From: Terriglobia bacterium
GTDB taxonomy: Bacteria > Acidobacteriota > Terriglobia > Bryobacterales > Bryobacteraceae
Direction of reading: 5' to 3'
Length of the DNA: 64,000 nt
Assembly (NCBI GenBank): GCA_020073615.1
Contig: JAIQEX010000005.1
Coordinates: forward strand, 43,784 to 107,783
Every line of letters starts with the position of its first letter. Position 1 is the stretch's first letter. The position numbers and the translations under genes were made by a program. Below, one piece after another: positions 47,105-56,159 of this stretch. The notes beneath the pieces are model-generated. The model ran no database searches. It was not told the DNA's origin and was given only the letters and a program-made list of their open reading frames with translations.

Positions 47105-48451
47105 TTATAGCTGCCGGAAACGGGCGCTGAAATGCCGCAGGAAGGGCGGCGCCTCCACGATCTCCAAGCCGCGGATCTGCTGCTTGCGGGCGTTGACTTC
47201 GAGAATCGCCTCCACCACGTAATCGATGTGGCTCTGGGTATAGACGCGGCGCGGAATGGCCAGGCGCAGCAGTTCATGGCGGGCCTCGCCGCCGAACATG
47301 ACCGACCCGATTTCCACCGAGCGGATGCCCGCGTGGCGGTACAGCTCGATGGCCAGGGCCTGCCCGGGAAACTGGTGCGGCGGGATGTGCGGCAGCATGC
47401 GCGCGGCGTCGATGTAGATGGCGTGGCCGCCCGGCGGCTCCACGATAGGGACGCCGTGGTCGGCGATGTGGCGGCCGAGATACCCGGTGGAGACGATGCG
47501 GTAGCGGAGATAGTCGGAATCGAGCACCTCCTCGAGTCCGACGGCGATGGCATCGAGATCGCGGCCCGCCAGACCGCCGTAAGTGGGGAAGCCTTCGGTG
47601 AGGATGAGCAGGTTGTTCTCGAGCTGCGAGATGCGGTCGTCGTTGGTGGAGAGAAAGCCGCCGATGTTGGCGAAGGCGTCTTTCTTGGCGGAGAACGTGC
47701 AGCCGTCGGCCAGGGAGAACATTTTCTGCGCGATGCGTTTGGGAGACCACTCGCCGTAGCCGGGCTCGCGCTCGCGGATGAACCAGGCGTTTTCGGCGAA
47801 GCGGCAGGCGTCGAGATAGAGCGGGATGCCATGGCGCGAGCAGACGCTTTTGACGGCTTCGATGTTGGCCATGGAGACGGGCTGGCCGCCGCCGGAGTTG
47901 TTGGTGACGGTGAGCATCACCAGCGGTATCCGGGCCGCGCCCTCAGCCGCGATGAGCGATTCCAGGCCGGCTACGTCCATGTTCCCCTTGAAATCGAGGC
48001 GGGCCTGCGTGTCGGCGGCTTCCGGGATGGGAAGATCGACGGCGCGCGCGCCGGTGAATTCGATGTTGGCGCGGGTGGTGTCGAAATGCGTGTTGTTGGG
48101 TACCGTCTGGCCGGGCTTGCACATCACCGTGAACAGGATGCGCTCGGCGGCGCGGCCCTGGTGGGTGGGCACCATGTGGCGGAAGCCGGTGAGCTCGTCG
48201 GCCACCCGTTTGAGGCGGAAAAAGCTCTCGCTGCCGGCATAGGATTCGTCGCCGCGCATGATGGCCGCCCACTGCTCGGTGGACATGGCGCTGGTGCCGG
48301 AATCGGTGAGCAGATCGATCAGAATATGGCGGGCTTCGATGAGAAAGAGGTTGTAGCCGGCGCGTTCGAGGTAACGCTCGCGCTCCTCGGGCGTGGTGTG
48401 GTGCAGCGGCTCCACGCTCTTGATGCGGAAGGGTTCGATGATGGTATTCAC
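47105..48451 (-). CDS. tnaA: Tryptophanase (beta-eliminating lyase family)
   Basis: 448 residues. The PLP-lyase signatures are intact: IDLLTDSGTSAMSTEQWAAI, GDESYAGSESFF, MVPTHQGRAAERILF, and the PLP-Lys region SAKKDAFANIGGFLS (~254). It could be tyrosine phenol-lyase, but the Asp in NNTHFDTTRAN (Thr in TPL), the hydrophobic residue in RSVEIGSV (Arg in TPL) and LPHIPPHQFPGQALAIELYR agree with TnaA. It would cleave tryptophan to indole, pyruvate and ammonia. The M20 peptidase upstream on the same strand could supply amino acids. No tnaC leader or transporter was seen. Confidence 0.8.
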   Translation of the reverse strand: MNTIIEPFRIKSVEPLHHTTPEERERYLERAGYNLFLIEARHILIDLLTDSGTSAMSTEQWAAIMRGDESYAGSESFFRLKRVADELTGFRHMVPTHQGRAAERILFTVMCKPGQTVPNNTHFDTTRANIEFTGARAVDLPIPEAADTQARLDFKGNMDVAGLESLIAAEGAARIPLVMLTVTNNSGGGQPVSMANIEAVKSVCSRHGIPLYLDACRFAENAWFIREREPGYGEWSPKRIAQKMFSLADGCTFSAKKDAFANIGGFLSTNDDRISQLENNLLILTEGFPTYGGLAGRDLDAIAVGLEEVLDSDYLRYRIVSTGYLGRHIADHGVPIVEPPGGHAIYIDAARMLPHIPPHQFPGQALAIELYRHAGIRSVEIGSVMFGGEARHELLRLAIPRRVYTQSHIDYVVEAILEVNARKQQIRGLEIVEAPPFLRHFSARFRQL

Positions 48452-48458
48452 GCGACTC

Positions 48459-49838
48459 CTACTGCGCCAGGGCCTTCACCAGCTCGTACAGGAACGTCTG
48501 TCCTTCCTGGAAGGATTGCACGCTCATGCGCTCGTCGCGGCCGTGAAAGCGGATGTCGTCGCGGTCGAAGAAGAAGCCCTGCACGCCATAGGTCGGCATG
48601 CCGGCGGCCCGCAGGTAAAGGCCGTCGGTGGCCCCCATCACCATGATCGGGACGGTCGCCACGCCCGGCCACAGCGTGTCCGTGAGGCGGCCGGCCGCTT
48701 TGAATACGTCTTCGCGCAAGGGCGACGGCGGCCCCTGGCTCACCTCGCCGGAGACGGCCACGCTCACCTGGTCGTCCGCCAGTACCTTCTTGAGCGTGCC
48801 GGTGACGTATTCGAGCGAGTCCTCGGGCAGCACGCGGCAGTTCACGTTGGCCGCCGCCAGTTGCGGCAGCGCGTTCTTGGCATGCCCGCCCTCGAGTTGC
48901 GTGGCCACGCAGGTGGTGCGCAGCGTGGCGTTCCACGCCGGGGTGGCGGCGGCCACCCGCTCCATGGCGTCCGCGGAGCCCTCGGCCGCGCGCGCCAGGT
49001 CGCCCTCCAGTGGGCCGGTCTCGCTTTTCGCCATCGCCTGGAAATAGCCGCGCGTCACCTCGTTGATCTTCAGCGGGAAGGCGAACCTCCCCAGCCGGTC
49101 GAGCGCGCCCGCCAGGCGATAGATGGCGTTGTCGGGAACCGGCATCGAGCTGTGCCCGCCCTTGTTGCGGATCTCCAGCCGGTAGTTGACCACGTATTTC
49201 TCGCTCACCTGGATATCGTTGGCGATCTTCCTGCCGCCCGACATCTCTCCCCAGCCGCCCTCGTTGAGACAGTACTCGGCATCGATCAGCTCCCGTTTAT
49301 TTTTGAGGAGCCACTGGACGCCGTTGTAGGGGCCGCCGCCCTCTTCGTCGGCGGTGAGCGCCACGATGAGGTCGCGGTCCGGCTGGAAGCCCTCCCGTTT
49401 GTAGCGGATCAGGTTGGCGATCCACACCGCGGCCTGCGCTTTGTCGTCGCCCGTGCCGCGGCCGTAATAGTAGCCGTCGCGTTCCACGAACTGGAAAGGA
49501 TCCATGCTCCAGTCTTCCCGTTTGGCCTCCACCACGTCGGTGTGCGCCAATAGCAGGAGCGGCTTCTTGCGGCCGGTGCCGTGGTACCGCACCACCAGGT
49601 TGGCCTTGGTGGGGATGGCGCCGCCCACGAAGATGTCGGATGCGGGAAACCCCGCGGCTTTGAGGCGCGCCGCCACCGCTTCCGCCACCGGGGTGGTGGC
49701 GCCGGTGGTGTAGCCGGACTTGATCTCCACCAGTTCCTTATAGATGTCGTGCGCCAACTGCCGATCCCGCTCGGGCGGCATGGTCTGTCCCAGGAGGCAG
49801 CCCAGCAACAGCGCGGGCAGAAGGAGGAATCTGAGCAT
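48459..49838 (-). CDS. Exported M20-family metallopeptidase
   Basis: 459 residues. A signal peptide (MLRFLLLPALLLGCLLGQ) is followed by the M20 catalytic fold: LLLLAHTDVVEA (His, Asp ligands), YGRGTGDDKAQAA (bridging Asp), LTADEEGGGP (Glu-Glu), and the dimerisation domain (~205-330; NKGGHSSMPVPDNAIYRLAG). A final metal His lies in RFHGRDERM. A dizinc carboxypeptidase or dipeptidase acting in the periplasm or outside is expected. Ends 7 bp before tnaA, the likely next gene in the transcript. Confidence 0.9.
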   Translation of the reverse strand: MLRFLLLPALLLGCLLGQTMPPERDRQLAHDIYKELVEIKSGYTTGATTPVAEAVAARLKAAGFPASDIFVGGAIPTKANLVVRYHGTGRKKPLLLLAHTDVVEAKREDWSMDPFQFVERDGYYYGRGTGDDKAQAAVWIANLIRYKREGFQPDRDLIVALTADEEGGGPYNGVQWLLKNKRELIDAEYCLNEGGWGEMSGGRKIANDIQVSEKYVVNYRLEIRNKGGHSSMPVPDNAIYRLAGALDRLGRFAFPLKINEVTRGYFQAMAKSETGPLEGDLARAAEGSADAMERVAAATPAWNATLRTTCVATQLEGGHAKNALPQLAAANVNCRVLPEDSLEYVTGTLKKVLADDQVSVAVSGEVSQGPPSPLREDVFKAAGRLTDTLWPGVATVPIMVMGATDGLYLRAAGMPTYGVQGFFFDRDDIRFHGRDERMSVQSFQEGQTFLYELVKALAQ

Positions 49839-49911
49839 GCCACATTATTTCATAGGGCGCGGCCGGCAAACTCACCTCGTGGCCGCGGGTGCGCCGCCGC
49901 GGCCCGGCCGG

Positions 49912-50379
49912 CTACGCCCGCCTCCGCATCTCGGCGCGCGCTTCGGCATCGGCCGTGCGGGTGCGTTCGGCCTCCCGCTTGTCGTGCAGTTTCTTGCCCT
50001 TGGCGACCGCCAGTTCGCACTTGATCCGCCCCTTCTTGAGGTAGATCTTGGTAGGAATCACGGCCAGACCTTTTTCGCGGATCTGCCCCAGGAGTTTGTC
50101 GATTTCCCGCCGATGGAGCAACAGCTTGCGGTTGCGCACCGGGGGGTGGTTCTCGCGGTTGCCGTGCGAATACTGGCTGATGTGCGCGTTCAGCAGCCAA
50201 GCCTCGTTATGGAGCACGGCGGCATAGGCGTCCTTGAGCTGAATCTTGCCGTCCTTGGCCGACTTGACTTCCGTCCCGGTGAGCACCAGCCCGGCCTCGA
50301 ACCGCTCCATAAGGAAGTAGTTATGGCCGGCTTGGCGGTTATCGCTCAATATTTTGAAGGGAGCGCCTTTGTCGGCCAA
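49912..50379 (-). CDS. smpB: SsrA-binding protein SmpB
   Basis: About 155 residues from TTG, chosen because GAGGT lies 7 bp upstream; the frame is open further upstream, but SmpB proteins begin near this point. Core motifs: [60 protein letters not shown], and the basic C-terminal tail. It binds tmRNA for trans-translation. The ssrA gene was not seen in the window. Divergent from the secretin gene at 50513. Confidence 0.93.
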   Translation of the reverse strand: MADKGAPFKILSDNRQAGHNYFLMERFEAGLVLTGTEVKSAKDGKIQLKDAYAAVLHNEAWLLNAHISQYSHGNRENHPPVRNRKLLLHRREIDKLLGQIREKGLAVIPTKIYLKKGRIKCELAVAKGKKLHDKREAERTRTADAEARAEMRRRA

Positions 50380-50512
50380 TGTCCGGACCTCGGTATTTTT
50401 GCACTCAACGCGGGGAAGCCTAACCTCGTCAATGACTTTAGATGCTGCGAGACCGCATTGTCGCAATTCATCTTAGCATGGGGCTTCCCAAAGGCCGGAA
50501 GAGTACAAGAAC

Positions 50513-52987
50513 ATGTCTTTTTTCAATCGTTTAAGTACGGTCCTGGTGGCCGCCGCGCTGCTCGGGCCGATGGCGCCGCTCGATGCCCGCAACCGCAAAG
50601 GCGATAAGTTTCTCGCCGACGGGCGCATTCACGAGGAGAAAAAGGAGTGGGATGCCGCCCTGGAGTCTTACGAGAAGGCGCTCTCTGAGGACCCGGCGGA
50701 GCTGGTGTACCAGATGGGCGCCCAAAGGTCCCGCTTCCAGGCCTCCCAGAAGCACGTCGAGAACGGATTGAAGATCCGTGCCCAAGGCCAGCTTGGGGAA
50801 GCACTACTCGAGTTCCAGAAGGGTTATGCGCAGAATCCCGGCTCGCAGATCGCCGCCCAGGAGATCATCACCACCCAGCAGATGATCGAGCGCGAGCGCA
50901 AGCGGATGGAGCAATTGGGCAAAGAATCGGCTCCCGAGGAGCGGGCGCTGACGCCGTCCGAGGAGGCCCGGAAGCAGACCCAGGACAAGATCAGCCGCAT
51001 GCTGCCCATCCCCGAGTTGCGGCCGCTGAAGCCCAACGTAGTGGACCTCAAGATGAACAGCCAGCCGGTCAAGGTCCTGTTCGAGACGGTGGGCAAGCTG
51101 GTAGGCATCAACGTGCTGTGGGACCCGGACTACACCCCTCCGGCGCCGGGCCACGACAAGCTGTCGGTGACTTTCGAGAATTCCACCCTGGAGCAGGCCC
51201 TCGACTACCTGGCCGTGGTCACCAAGTCCTATTGGAAGGCGCTCTCGCCCAACACTATCTTCGTGACCAACGACAATCAGAACAAGCGCCGCGATTATGA
51301 GGAGCAGGTCACCAAGATCTTCTACCTGCAGAACGCCGTTTCGCAACAGGACATGACGGAGATGGTCACCGCCATACGCACGGTGGCGGATTGCCAGCGG
51401 CTGTTTCAATATCAGTCGGCCAATGCCATTGTGGCCAAGTGCGAGGCGGACAAAATCGCGCTGGCGGAGAAGATCATCAACGATCTGGATAAGCCGCGCA
51501 GCGAGGTGGTGGTCGATATCCTGGTGATCGAAGCCAGCTCGATCTTCAACCGGCAGCTCACCGCGGCGCTCGCTTCGACCGGGCTGAACGTTCCGGGCAA
51601 TTTTACGCCGCGCTCGGGCCTGCAGGTGGTGACCCAGCCCGCCACCACTCCCGCCGCCACGGGCACGACGGACACAACCACGACGCCCGTCGCCACCACT
51701 ACCACGGGAACGGGCGGCGCCATCCCGCTGGCCAACCTCGGCCACCTGTCGAGCGCGGACTTTTCGACCATCCTTCCCAGCGCCCTGCTGCAAGCGACCC
51801 TGAGCGATACCAAGACGAAAGTGCTGCAAGCTCCGCAACTGCGGTCGGTAGACTTGCAGAAGGCCACGCTGAACATCGGCGAGCGCGAGCCCACGGCCAG
51901 CGGCAGCTTCCAGCCGGGCATCGGCGGCGTGGGCATCAACCCCCTGGTCAATACCCAGTTCCAGTTCATCGACGTGGGCGTGAACCTGGAGATCCTGCCG
52001 CACGTACACGAAAACGGCGATGTGACCATGCACGTGCACCTGGAGATTTCGAGCGTAACCAATCACGTCAACCTGGGCGGCATCGACCAGCCGGTGATCG
52101 GGCAGCGCAAGATCGATCATGACGTGCGGCTGCGCGAAGGAGAAGTCACCCTGCTCGCCGGCCTCGTAAATTCCTCGAGCAACAAGATCGTGACGGGCAT
52201 TCCGGGGCTGTCCAGCATCCCGCTGCTGCGCCGTCTGTTCACCGGCGAGAGCATAAACCGGGAGCGCGACGAAGTGATGATCGCGCTGATCCCCCACATT
52301 GTGCGGCGTCCCAACATCACGGCCGAGAATCTGCGCGCCGTAGCGGTGGGCAACGGCACCACCATCCACATCAACTACGCTCCGCGGCAGACCGACGCCA
52401 CGGCCGGGGCGGGAGTGGCGCCGGCCAGCGTCATGCCGGGCGCTCCTGCGGTCGGCGCGCCGGGCGCACAGCCGCCGACCGCCGGCGCGCCGCCGGCCAC
52501 CGCTCCACCGGCCACCGCTCCGCCGGATGCGGCGCCGCCGGCTACGGCTCCCCCCGAGACTCCCGCCGGCCCCGCGGCACGCATGCGCTTCAACCAGACC
52601 CAGATGGATAAGAATGTCTCGGACAACTTTACGCTCGACCTTCTGGTGCAAGGGGCCACCGATCTGACTGCGGCGCCGATGCAGATCCTCTACGATCCCC
52701 GGATCCTGAAACTGAACGATATCGTTCGCGGCGACTTCTGGGCCAGCGACGGGCAGGAGCCCGTCTTCACCAAGAACATTCAGAACGACACCGGGACGGC
52801 GGTCATCCAGCTAGCGCGCAAACCCGGCTCGCCCGGCGTAAACGGAAACGGAACGCTGCTCACCTTGAGCTTCCAGGTGATGGGCCACGGCACGGGCGCC
52901 GTGGCCGCTCCCAACCTGACCCTGAAGAATTCGCAGGGCCAGACCATCGGATCGGGGACCCCGCAAGTCATCGTGAACGTAAAGTAG
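50513..52987 (+). CDS. Type II/IV pilus-type secretin with a C-terminal cohesin-like domain
   Basis: 824 residues. Signal peptide (~1-25), TPR-like helices (~28-100; LADGRIHEEKKEWDAALESY), a short N-domain/STN-like region (~175-260), then the secretin barrel (~440-610): STILPSALLQATLSDTKTKV, LNIGEREPTASGSFQPG, VGVNLEILPHVHENGDVTMH, VTLLAGLVNSSSNKIVTGIP, SSIPLLRRLFTG. A Pro/Ala-rich linker (APPATAPPATAPPDAAPP) leads to ~130 residues that look like a cohesin domain (FTLDLLVQGATDLTAAPMQI). It would form the outer-membrane pore of a type II secretion or type IV pilus system. It is followed by pseudopilin genes. Confidence 0.88.
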   Translation: MSFFNRLSTVLVAAALLGPMAPLDARNRKGDKFLADGRIHEEKKEWDAALESYEKALSEDPAELVYQMGAQRSRFQASQKHVENGLKIRAQGQLGEALLEFQKGYAQNPGSQIAAQEIITTQQMIERERKRMEQLGKESAPEERALTPSEEARKQTQDKISRMLPIPELRPLKPNVVDLKMNSQPVKVLFETVGKLVGINVLWDPDYTPPAPGHDKLSVTFENSTLEQALDYLAVVTKSYWKALSPNTIFVTNDNQNKRRDYEEQVTKIFYLQNAVSQQDMTEMVTAIRTVADCQRLFQYQSANAIVAKCEADKIALAEKIINDLDKPRSEVVVDILVIEASSIFNRQLTAALASTGLNVPGNFTPRSGLQVVTQPATTPAATGTTDTTTTPVATTTTGTGGAIPLANLGHLSSADFSTILPSALLQATLSDTKTKVLQAPQLRSVDLQKATLNIGEREPTASGSFQPGIGGVGINPLVNTQFQFIDVGVNLEILPHVHENGDVTMHVHLEISSVTNHVNLGGIDQPVIGQRKIDHDVRLREGEVTLLAGLVNSSSNKIVTGIPGLSSIPLLRRLFTGESINRERDEVMIALIPHIVRRPNITAENLRAVAVGNGTTIHINYAPRQTDATAGAGVAPASVMPGAPAVGAPGAQPPTAGAPPATAPPATAPPDAAPPATAPPETPAGPAARMRFNQTQMDKNVSDNFTLDLLVQGATDLTAAPMQILYDPRILKLNDIVRGDFWASDGQEPVFTKNIQNDTGTAVIQLARKPGSPGVNGNGTLLTLSFQVMGHGTGAVAAPNLTLKNSQGQTIGSGTPQVIVNVK

Positions 52988-52993
52988 ACCCGT

Positions 52994-53458
52994 ATGAAGC
53001 GGCGAAGCCAGCGCGGACTGACGTTGATCGAGTTGATCGTCTCGTTCACGATCATGCTGATCCTCTCCACGCTGGCGGTGCCGCTGGCCCGTACCAAGCT
53101 GCGCGTCGACCGCGAGCGCGAACTGCGCTACGCCCTCAAGGAGATGCGCACGGCCATCGACAAGTACAAGGACAACTGCGACGCGGGCTACTTCGGGCAG
53201 ACCAAGCTGGGCACCAACTGTTACCCGGAAACCCTGGAGATCCTGGTGGCGGGCATGAAGCTGAACACCGCCGACGGCAAGAAATTGAAGTTCCTGCGGC
53301 GCATCCCGATCGACCCTTTCACGGGCAAAGCGGAGTGGGGCATGCGCAGCGACCAGGACGATCCCAAATCCACCGGCTGGGGCGGCCAGAACGTGTTCGA
53401 CGTCTACAGCAAAACCGAGGAGAAGGCTCCCGATGGAACAACATATGCAGAGTGGTAG
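52994..53458 (+). CDS. Type II secretion pseudopilin (GspG-like) 1
   Basis: 154 residues. A class III signal: basic leader MKRRSQRG cleaved before LTLIELIVSFTIMLILSTL, with Glu at +5. The C-terminal part has the GspG-like pattern of a helix, then RRIPIDPFTGKAEWGMRSDQ and DVYSK. It starts 6 bp after the secretin stop and its end overlaps the next pseudopilin by 26 bp. It would assemble into the secretion pseudopilus. Two Cys (NCDAGYFG, NCYPETL) could form a disulphide. Confidence 0.88.
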   Translation: MKRRSQRGLTLIELIVSFTIMLILSTLAVPLARTKLRVDRERELRYALKEMRTAIDKYKDNCDAGYFGQTKLGTNCYPETLEILVAGMKLNTADGKKLKFLRRIPIDPFTGKAEWGMRSDQDDPKSTGWGGQNVFDVYSKTEEKAPDGTTYAEW

Positions 53459-53882
53459 TCCGCCGCTGTCGGGAAACCGCGCCACGGCCGCGCCCGGACG
53501 GCGCCGCGGCTTCACCTTCGTCGAGTTGATGGTGGTGATCTCCATCATCGTGATCCTGATCTCGATCGCCATTCCCATCTACAACCGGACCATCATCCGC
53601 ACCAAGGAAAGCGTGCTGCGCAACAACCTGTTCACCCTGCGCACCTCCATCGACAATTACACCTACGATAAGCAGAAGGCCCCGCAGGCGCTGCAGGACT
53701 TGGTTACAGAGGGCTACCTGCGCGCCGTCCCTATCGATCCCATGACCGGCTCCAGCGATAGCTGGAAGCTGACCATGGAAGACGCCAGTCAAAGCGTCAG
53801 CCAGTCGGAGCCGGGGATATTCGACGTCAAGAGCGGTTCTGATAAAATGGGGCTGGATGGGACCCCATATTCCGATTGGTAA
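53433..53882 (+). CDS. Type II secretion pseudopilin (GspG-like) 2
   Basis: 149 residues. The start ATG lies inside the previous gene. A long basic leader (~26 residues, ending RRRG) precedes the prepilin-type helix FTFVELMVVISIIVILISIA. GspG signatures: LRNNLFTLRTSIDNYTYDKQ, ALQDLVTEGYLRAVPIDPMT, and a terminal GTPYSDW that mirrors the TTYAEW end of the first copy. Probably a duplicated major/minor pseudopilin pair. The end overlaps the next gene by 26 bp. Confidence 0.88.
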   Translation: MEQHMQSGSPPLSGNRATAAPGRRRGFTFVELMVVISIIVILISIAIPIYNRTIIRTKESVLRNNLFTLRTSIDNYTYDKQKAPQALQDLVTEGYLRAVPIDPMTGSSDSWKLTMEDASQSVSQSEPGIFDVKSGSDKMGLDGTPYSDW

Positions 53883-56025
53883 GCTGGTCTATCGCCTGCT
53901 TGCCGTCGTAGGCTTCAGCCTTTTCGCCACGCAACAAACCCAGGCATTCCCCGCTTCCGGATGTACGGTCTCTTCGGTGCACGCGCAAGTGCGCGCCGAA
54001 GGACTCACCGAACGGATGGGCGACATCATTCTGCAATGTTCCGGCGCTCCCGGGGCAGTGTCATCGGGTAACCTTACGGTCAATTTCCCGGTCAACGTCA
54101 CCAACCGGGTGGATGCCGCCAACCAGAGCCGCGAAGCGGATCTTGCGGTGGACCTGGGCAGCGGATTCGTGCCCACCGGCATTCCCGGGACGGTGCTCGA
54201 CCGCAGCATTACCTTCTTCGGCGTCAGCCTGACGGTGCCGCCGGGCGGGAGCTTCAACATCCGGATCTCCAACATCCGGATCAATGCGAACCAATCGGGC
54301 GTGGTGGGGCCGCAATCGATAGCGGCCTCGCTGTCGGTCAGCAACCCGGTCTTTCTACCCGTCGACCGGGCGCAGGTACCGGTCGCGGTTCCGTCCGCGG
54401 GCCTGTTCATCCGGCTGCAGGACACGGGCATCACCTGCACCGGCTCGCCGCTGCCCGACACGTTTTCGCTGGCCACCCTGTTTGCGGCGAAGACCGCTTT
54501 CGCATCGACGCGGCTCACCGAGGGCTTCGGCACGGCATTTCTGCCGCGCACCGGGGTGGAAGACAACGGCACGCGTTTCCTGGTGAACTACTCGGATTTC
54601 CCGGCCACCGCGCGCATTTTCATCCCCGACCTGGTGGCCGGATCGAGCGCGCTCGAGCCCACCTCGGGGGGCGACATGGGCCTGCCCCAGAGCGGCGGGC
54701 GGTATGTCCCCGGGAGTGGCACGCTGCTGCTGGTCCGCGTATTCGGCGCGGATGCCAATGGCGCCGGCGGCAGCCCCCGTCCGGTGCCCGCCGGTCCCGG
54801 CCCCGTGGCGCTCAATGCGGTGAGCGAGGTGGCGCTCAGCGGCGGCGCGGGATTCGCCGTGTACGAGGTGGCGGACGCCAGTGCCGCGCAGTTGGAGAAC
54901 GCCCAATTCCCCACCTTCATCGGCCTGCCCAAGAACAGCCCGCCGGCCGTGGCCCGGGAGACCGCTTCCCTGGCGCCGGTTTCCACGGTTACGACGGCGT
55001 CGGCCACCGCGCCCATCCAACGGTTCGCGCGGGTTACGCCTGCCTCCGATTGCAGCGTCATGCCCGATTGCCAGTCGTCCTTCTTCCCGAGGCTCTCGAT
55101 TCAGGGTAATCCGGTCGAACTGACGTCCGTGGGCGACAACCAGACCGGCGACGTGGGCGCGGTCCGGGTGCGCAACGCGGGCGGCGGCGTGATGCGCTGG
55201 GCCGCCAGTATCGATTACTTGCAGGGTTCCGACTGGCTGTTGCTGGACAACACGTCGGGCGTGAACAACGGCGGATTCTTTATCTGGGCGCTTCCCAAGG
55301 GACTGGCGCCGGGCACGTACCACGCCAACATCACCGTGGATGCCGGGTTCGCCGGAAGCCAGGTCGTCCCCGCGACCCTGACGGCGAAAGCGGCTCCTCC
55401 GCCACCGCCCGCGCCCACGCCGCCGCCGGCCGCGCCGCTTGTGACCGTGACCCAGGTGGTAAATGCCGCCACGTTTGCGGTCACGCCGATGGTGGCGGGC
55501 TCGTTGGGCACGGCGATGGGATCCCATCTGTCGGGCAAGAACGTCTCGGTGGTCTTCGATGGCCACCCGGCGAATTTGCTTTATGTCGGCGACAACCAGA
55601 TCAACCTGCAAGTCCCCGTGGAGTTAGGCGCCCAGACCTCGGCCACCATGGTGGTGACGGTGGATGGCGCCAGCAGTGTGCCGGTGACGGTGTCGTTGGC
55701 GGCGGCATGGCCTTCCATATTCGCCAATGGCGTGCTCAACCAGGACAATAGCCTGAACGCCTCCGCCAGCGGTGCGCCGGCGGAAAGCGTCCTCCAGATC
55801 TTCGCCACCGGCATTCCCGCCGGGGCCGTGGTCTCGGTCGCCATTGCCGGCCAGACGGATCTGGCCCCGCTCTACGCCGGCCCCGCGCCGGAAGTCCCCG
55901 GTGTGCAGCAGGTCAATGTCCGGGTTCCCGCAGGCTTGGCTTCGGGACCGGTGCAGCTCACCATCTGCGCCACCGCCGGCGGACAGCAGTTCTGCTCCGC
56001 AGGCTATACGCTGAACGTGCAGTGA
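53857..56025 (+). CDS. Exported TIGR03437-domain protein
   Basis: 722 residues. A signal peptide (YRLLAVVGFSLFATQQTQAF, ~12-31) precedes long beta-rich regions. A Pro-rich linker (PPPPPAPTPPPAAP, ~510) leads to a C-terminal domain (~525-722) with VTQVVNAATFAVTPMVAGSL, GDNQINLQVPVELG and NQDNSLNASASGAPAESVLQ, the pattern of the TIGR03437 domain expanded in Solibacter. It may be an adhesin or matrix protein, and its overlap with the pseudopilin gene suggests it is made with, or exported by, that system. Function is unproven. Confidence 0.8.
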   Translation: MGPHIPIGKLVYRLLAVVGFSLFATQQTQAFPASGCTVSSVHAQVRAEGLTERMGDIILQCSGAPGAVSSGNLTVNFPVNVTNRVDAANQSREADLAVDLGSGFVPTGIPGTVLDRSITFFGVSLTVPPGGSFNIRISNIRINANQSGVVGPQSIAASLSVSNPVFLPVDRAQVPVAVPSAGLFIRLQDTGITCTGSPLPDTFSLATLFAAKTAFASTRLTEGFGTAFLPRTGVEDNGTRFLVNYSDFPATARIFIPDLVAGSSALEPTSGGDMGLPQSGGRYVPGSGTLLLVRVFGADANGAGGSPRPVPAGPGPVALNAVSEVALSGGAGFAVYEVADASAAQLENAQFPTFIGLPKNSPPAVARETASLAPVSTVTTASATAPIQRFARVTPASDCSVMPDCQSSFFPRLSIQGNPVELTSVGDNQTGDVGAVRVRNAGGGVMRWAASIDYLQGSDWLLLDNTSGVNNGGFFIWALPKGLAPGTYHANITVDAGFAGSQVVPATLTAKAAPPPPPAPTPPPAAPLVTVTQVVNAATFAVTPMVAGSLGTAMGSHLSGKNVSVVFDGHPANLLYVGDNQINLQVPVELGAQTSATMVVTVDGASSVPVTVSLAAAWPSIFANGVLNQDNSLNASASGAPAESVLQIFATGIPAGAVVSVAIAGQTDLAPLYAGPAPEVPGVQQVNVRVPAGLASGPVQLTICATAGGQQFCSAGYTLNVQ

Positions 56026-56159
56026 TCCGCTCCCCCCGCCGATGGCCCAGCCGCTCCGCGGAGCGCCGCTAAAGTTCGCTGCCAAGCTGGCCGATAAGTA
56101 GAGTGTCCAGCGGGCAGCGCGCCTCCAGAAGTGCCGCAGCCGTTGGCCGAAGAGCGGAA

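Noticed and set aside
47105..48451. Tyrosine phenol-lyase
   Set aside because: The residues at the positions that distinguish the two enzymes agree with tryptophanase.
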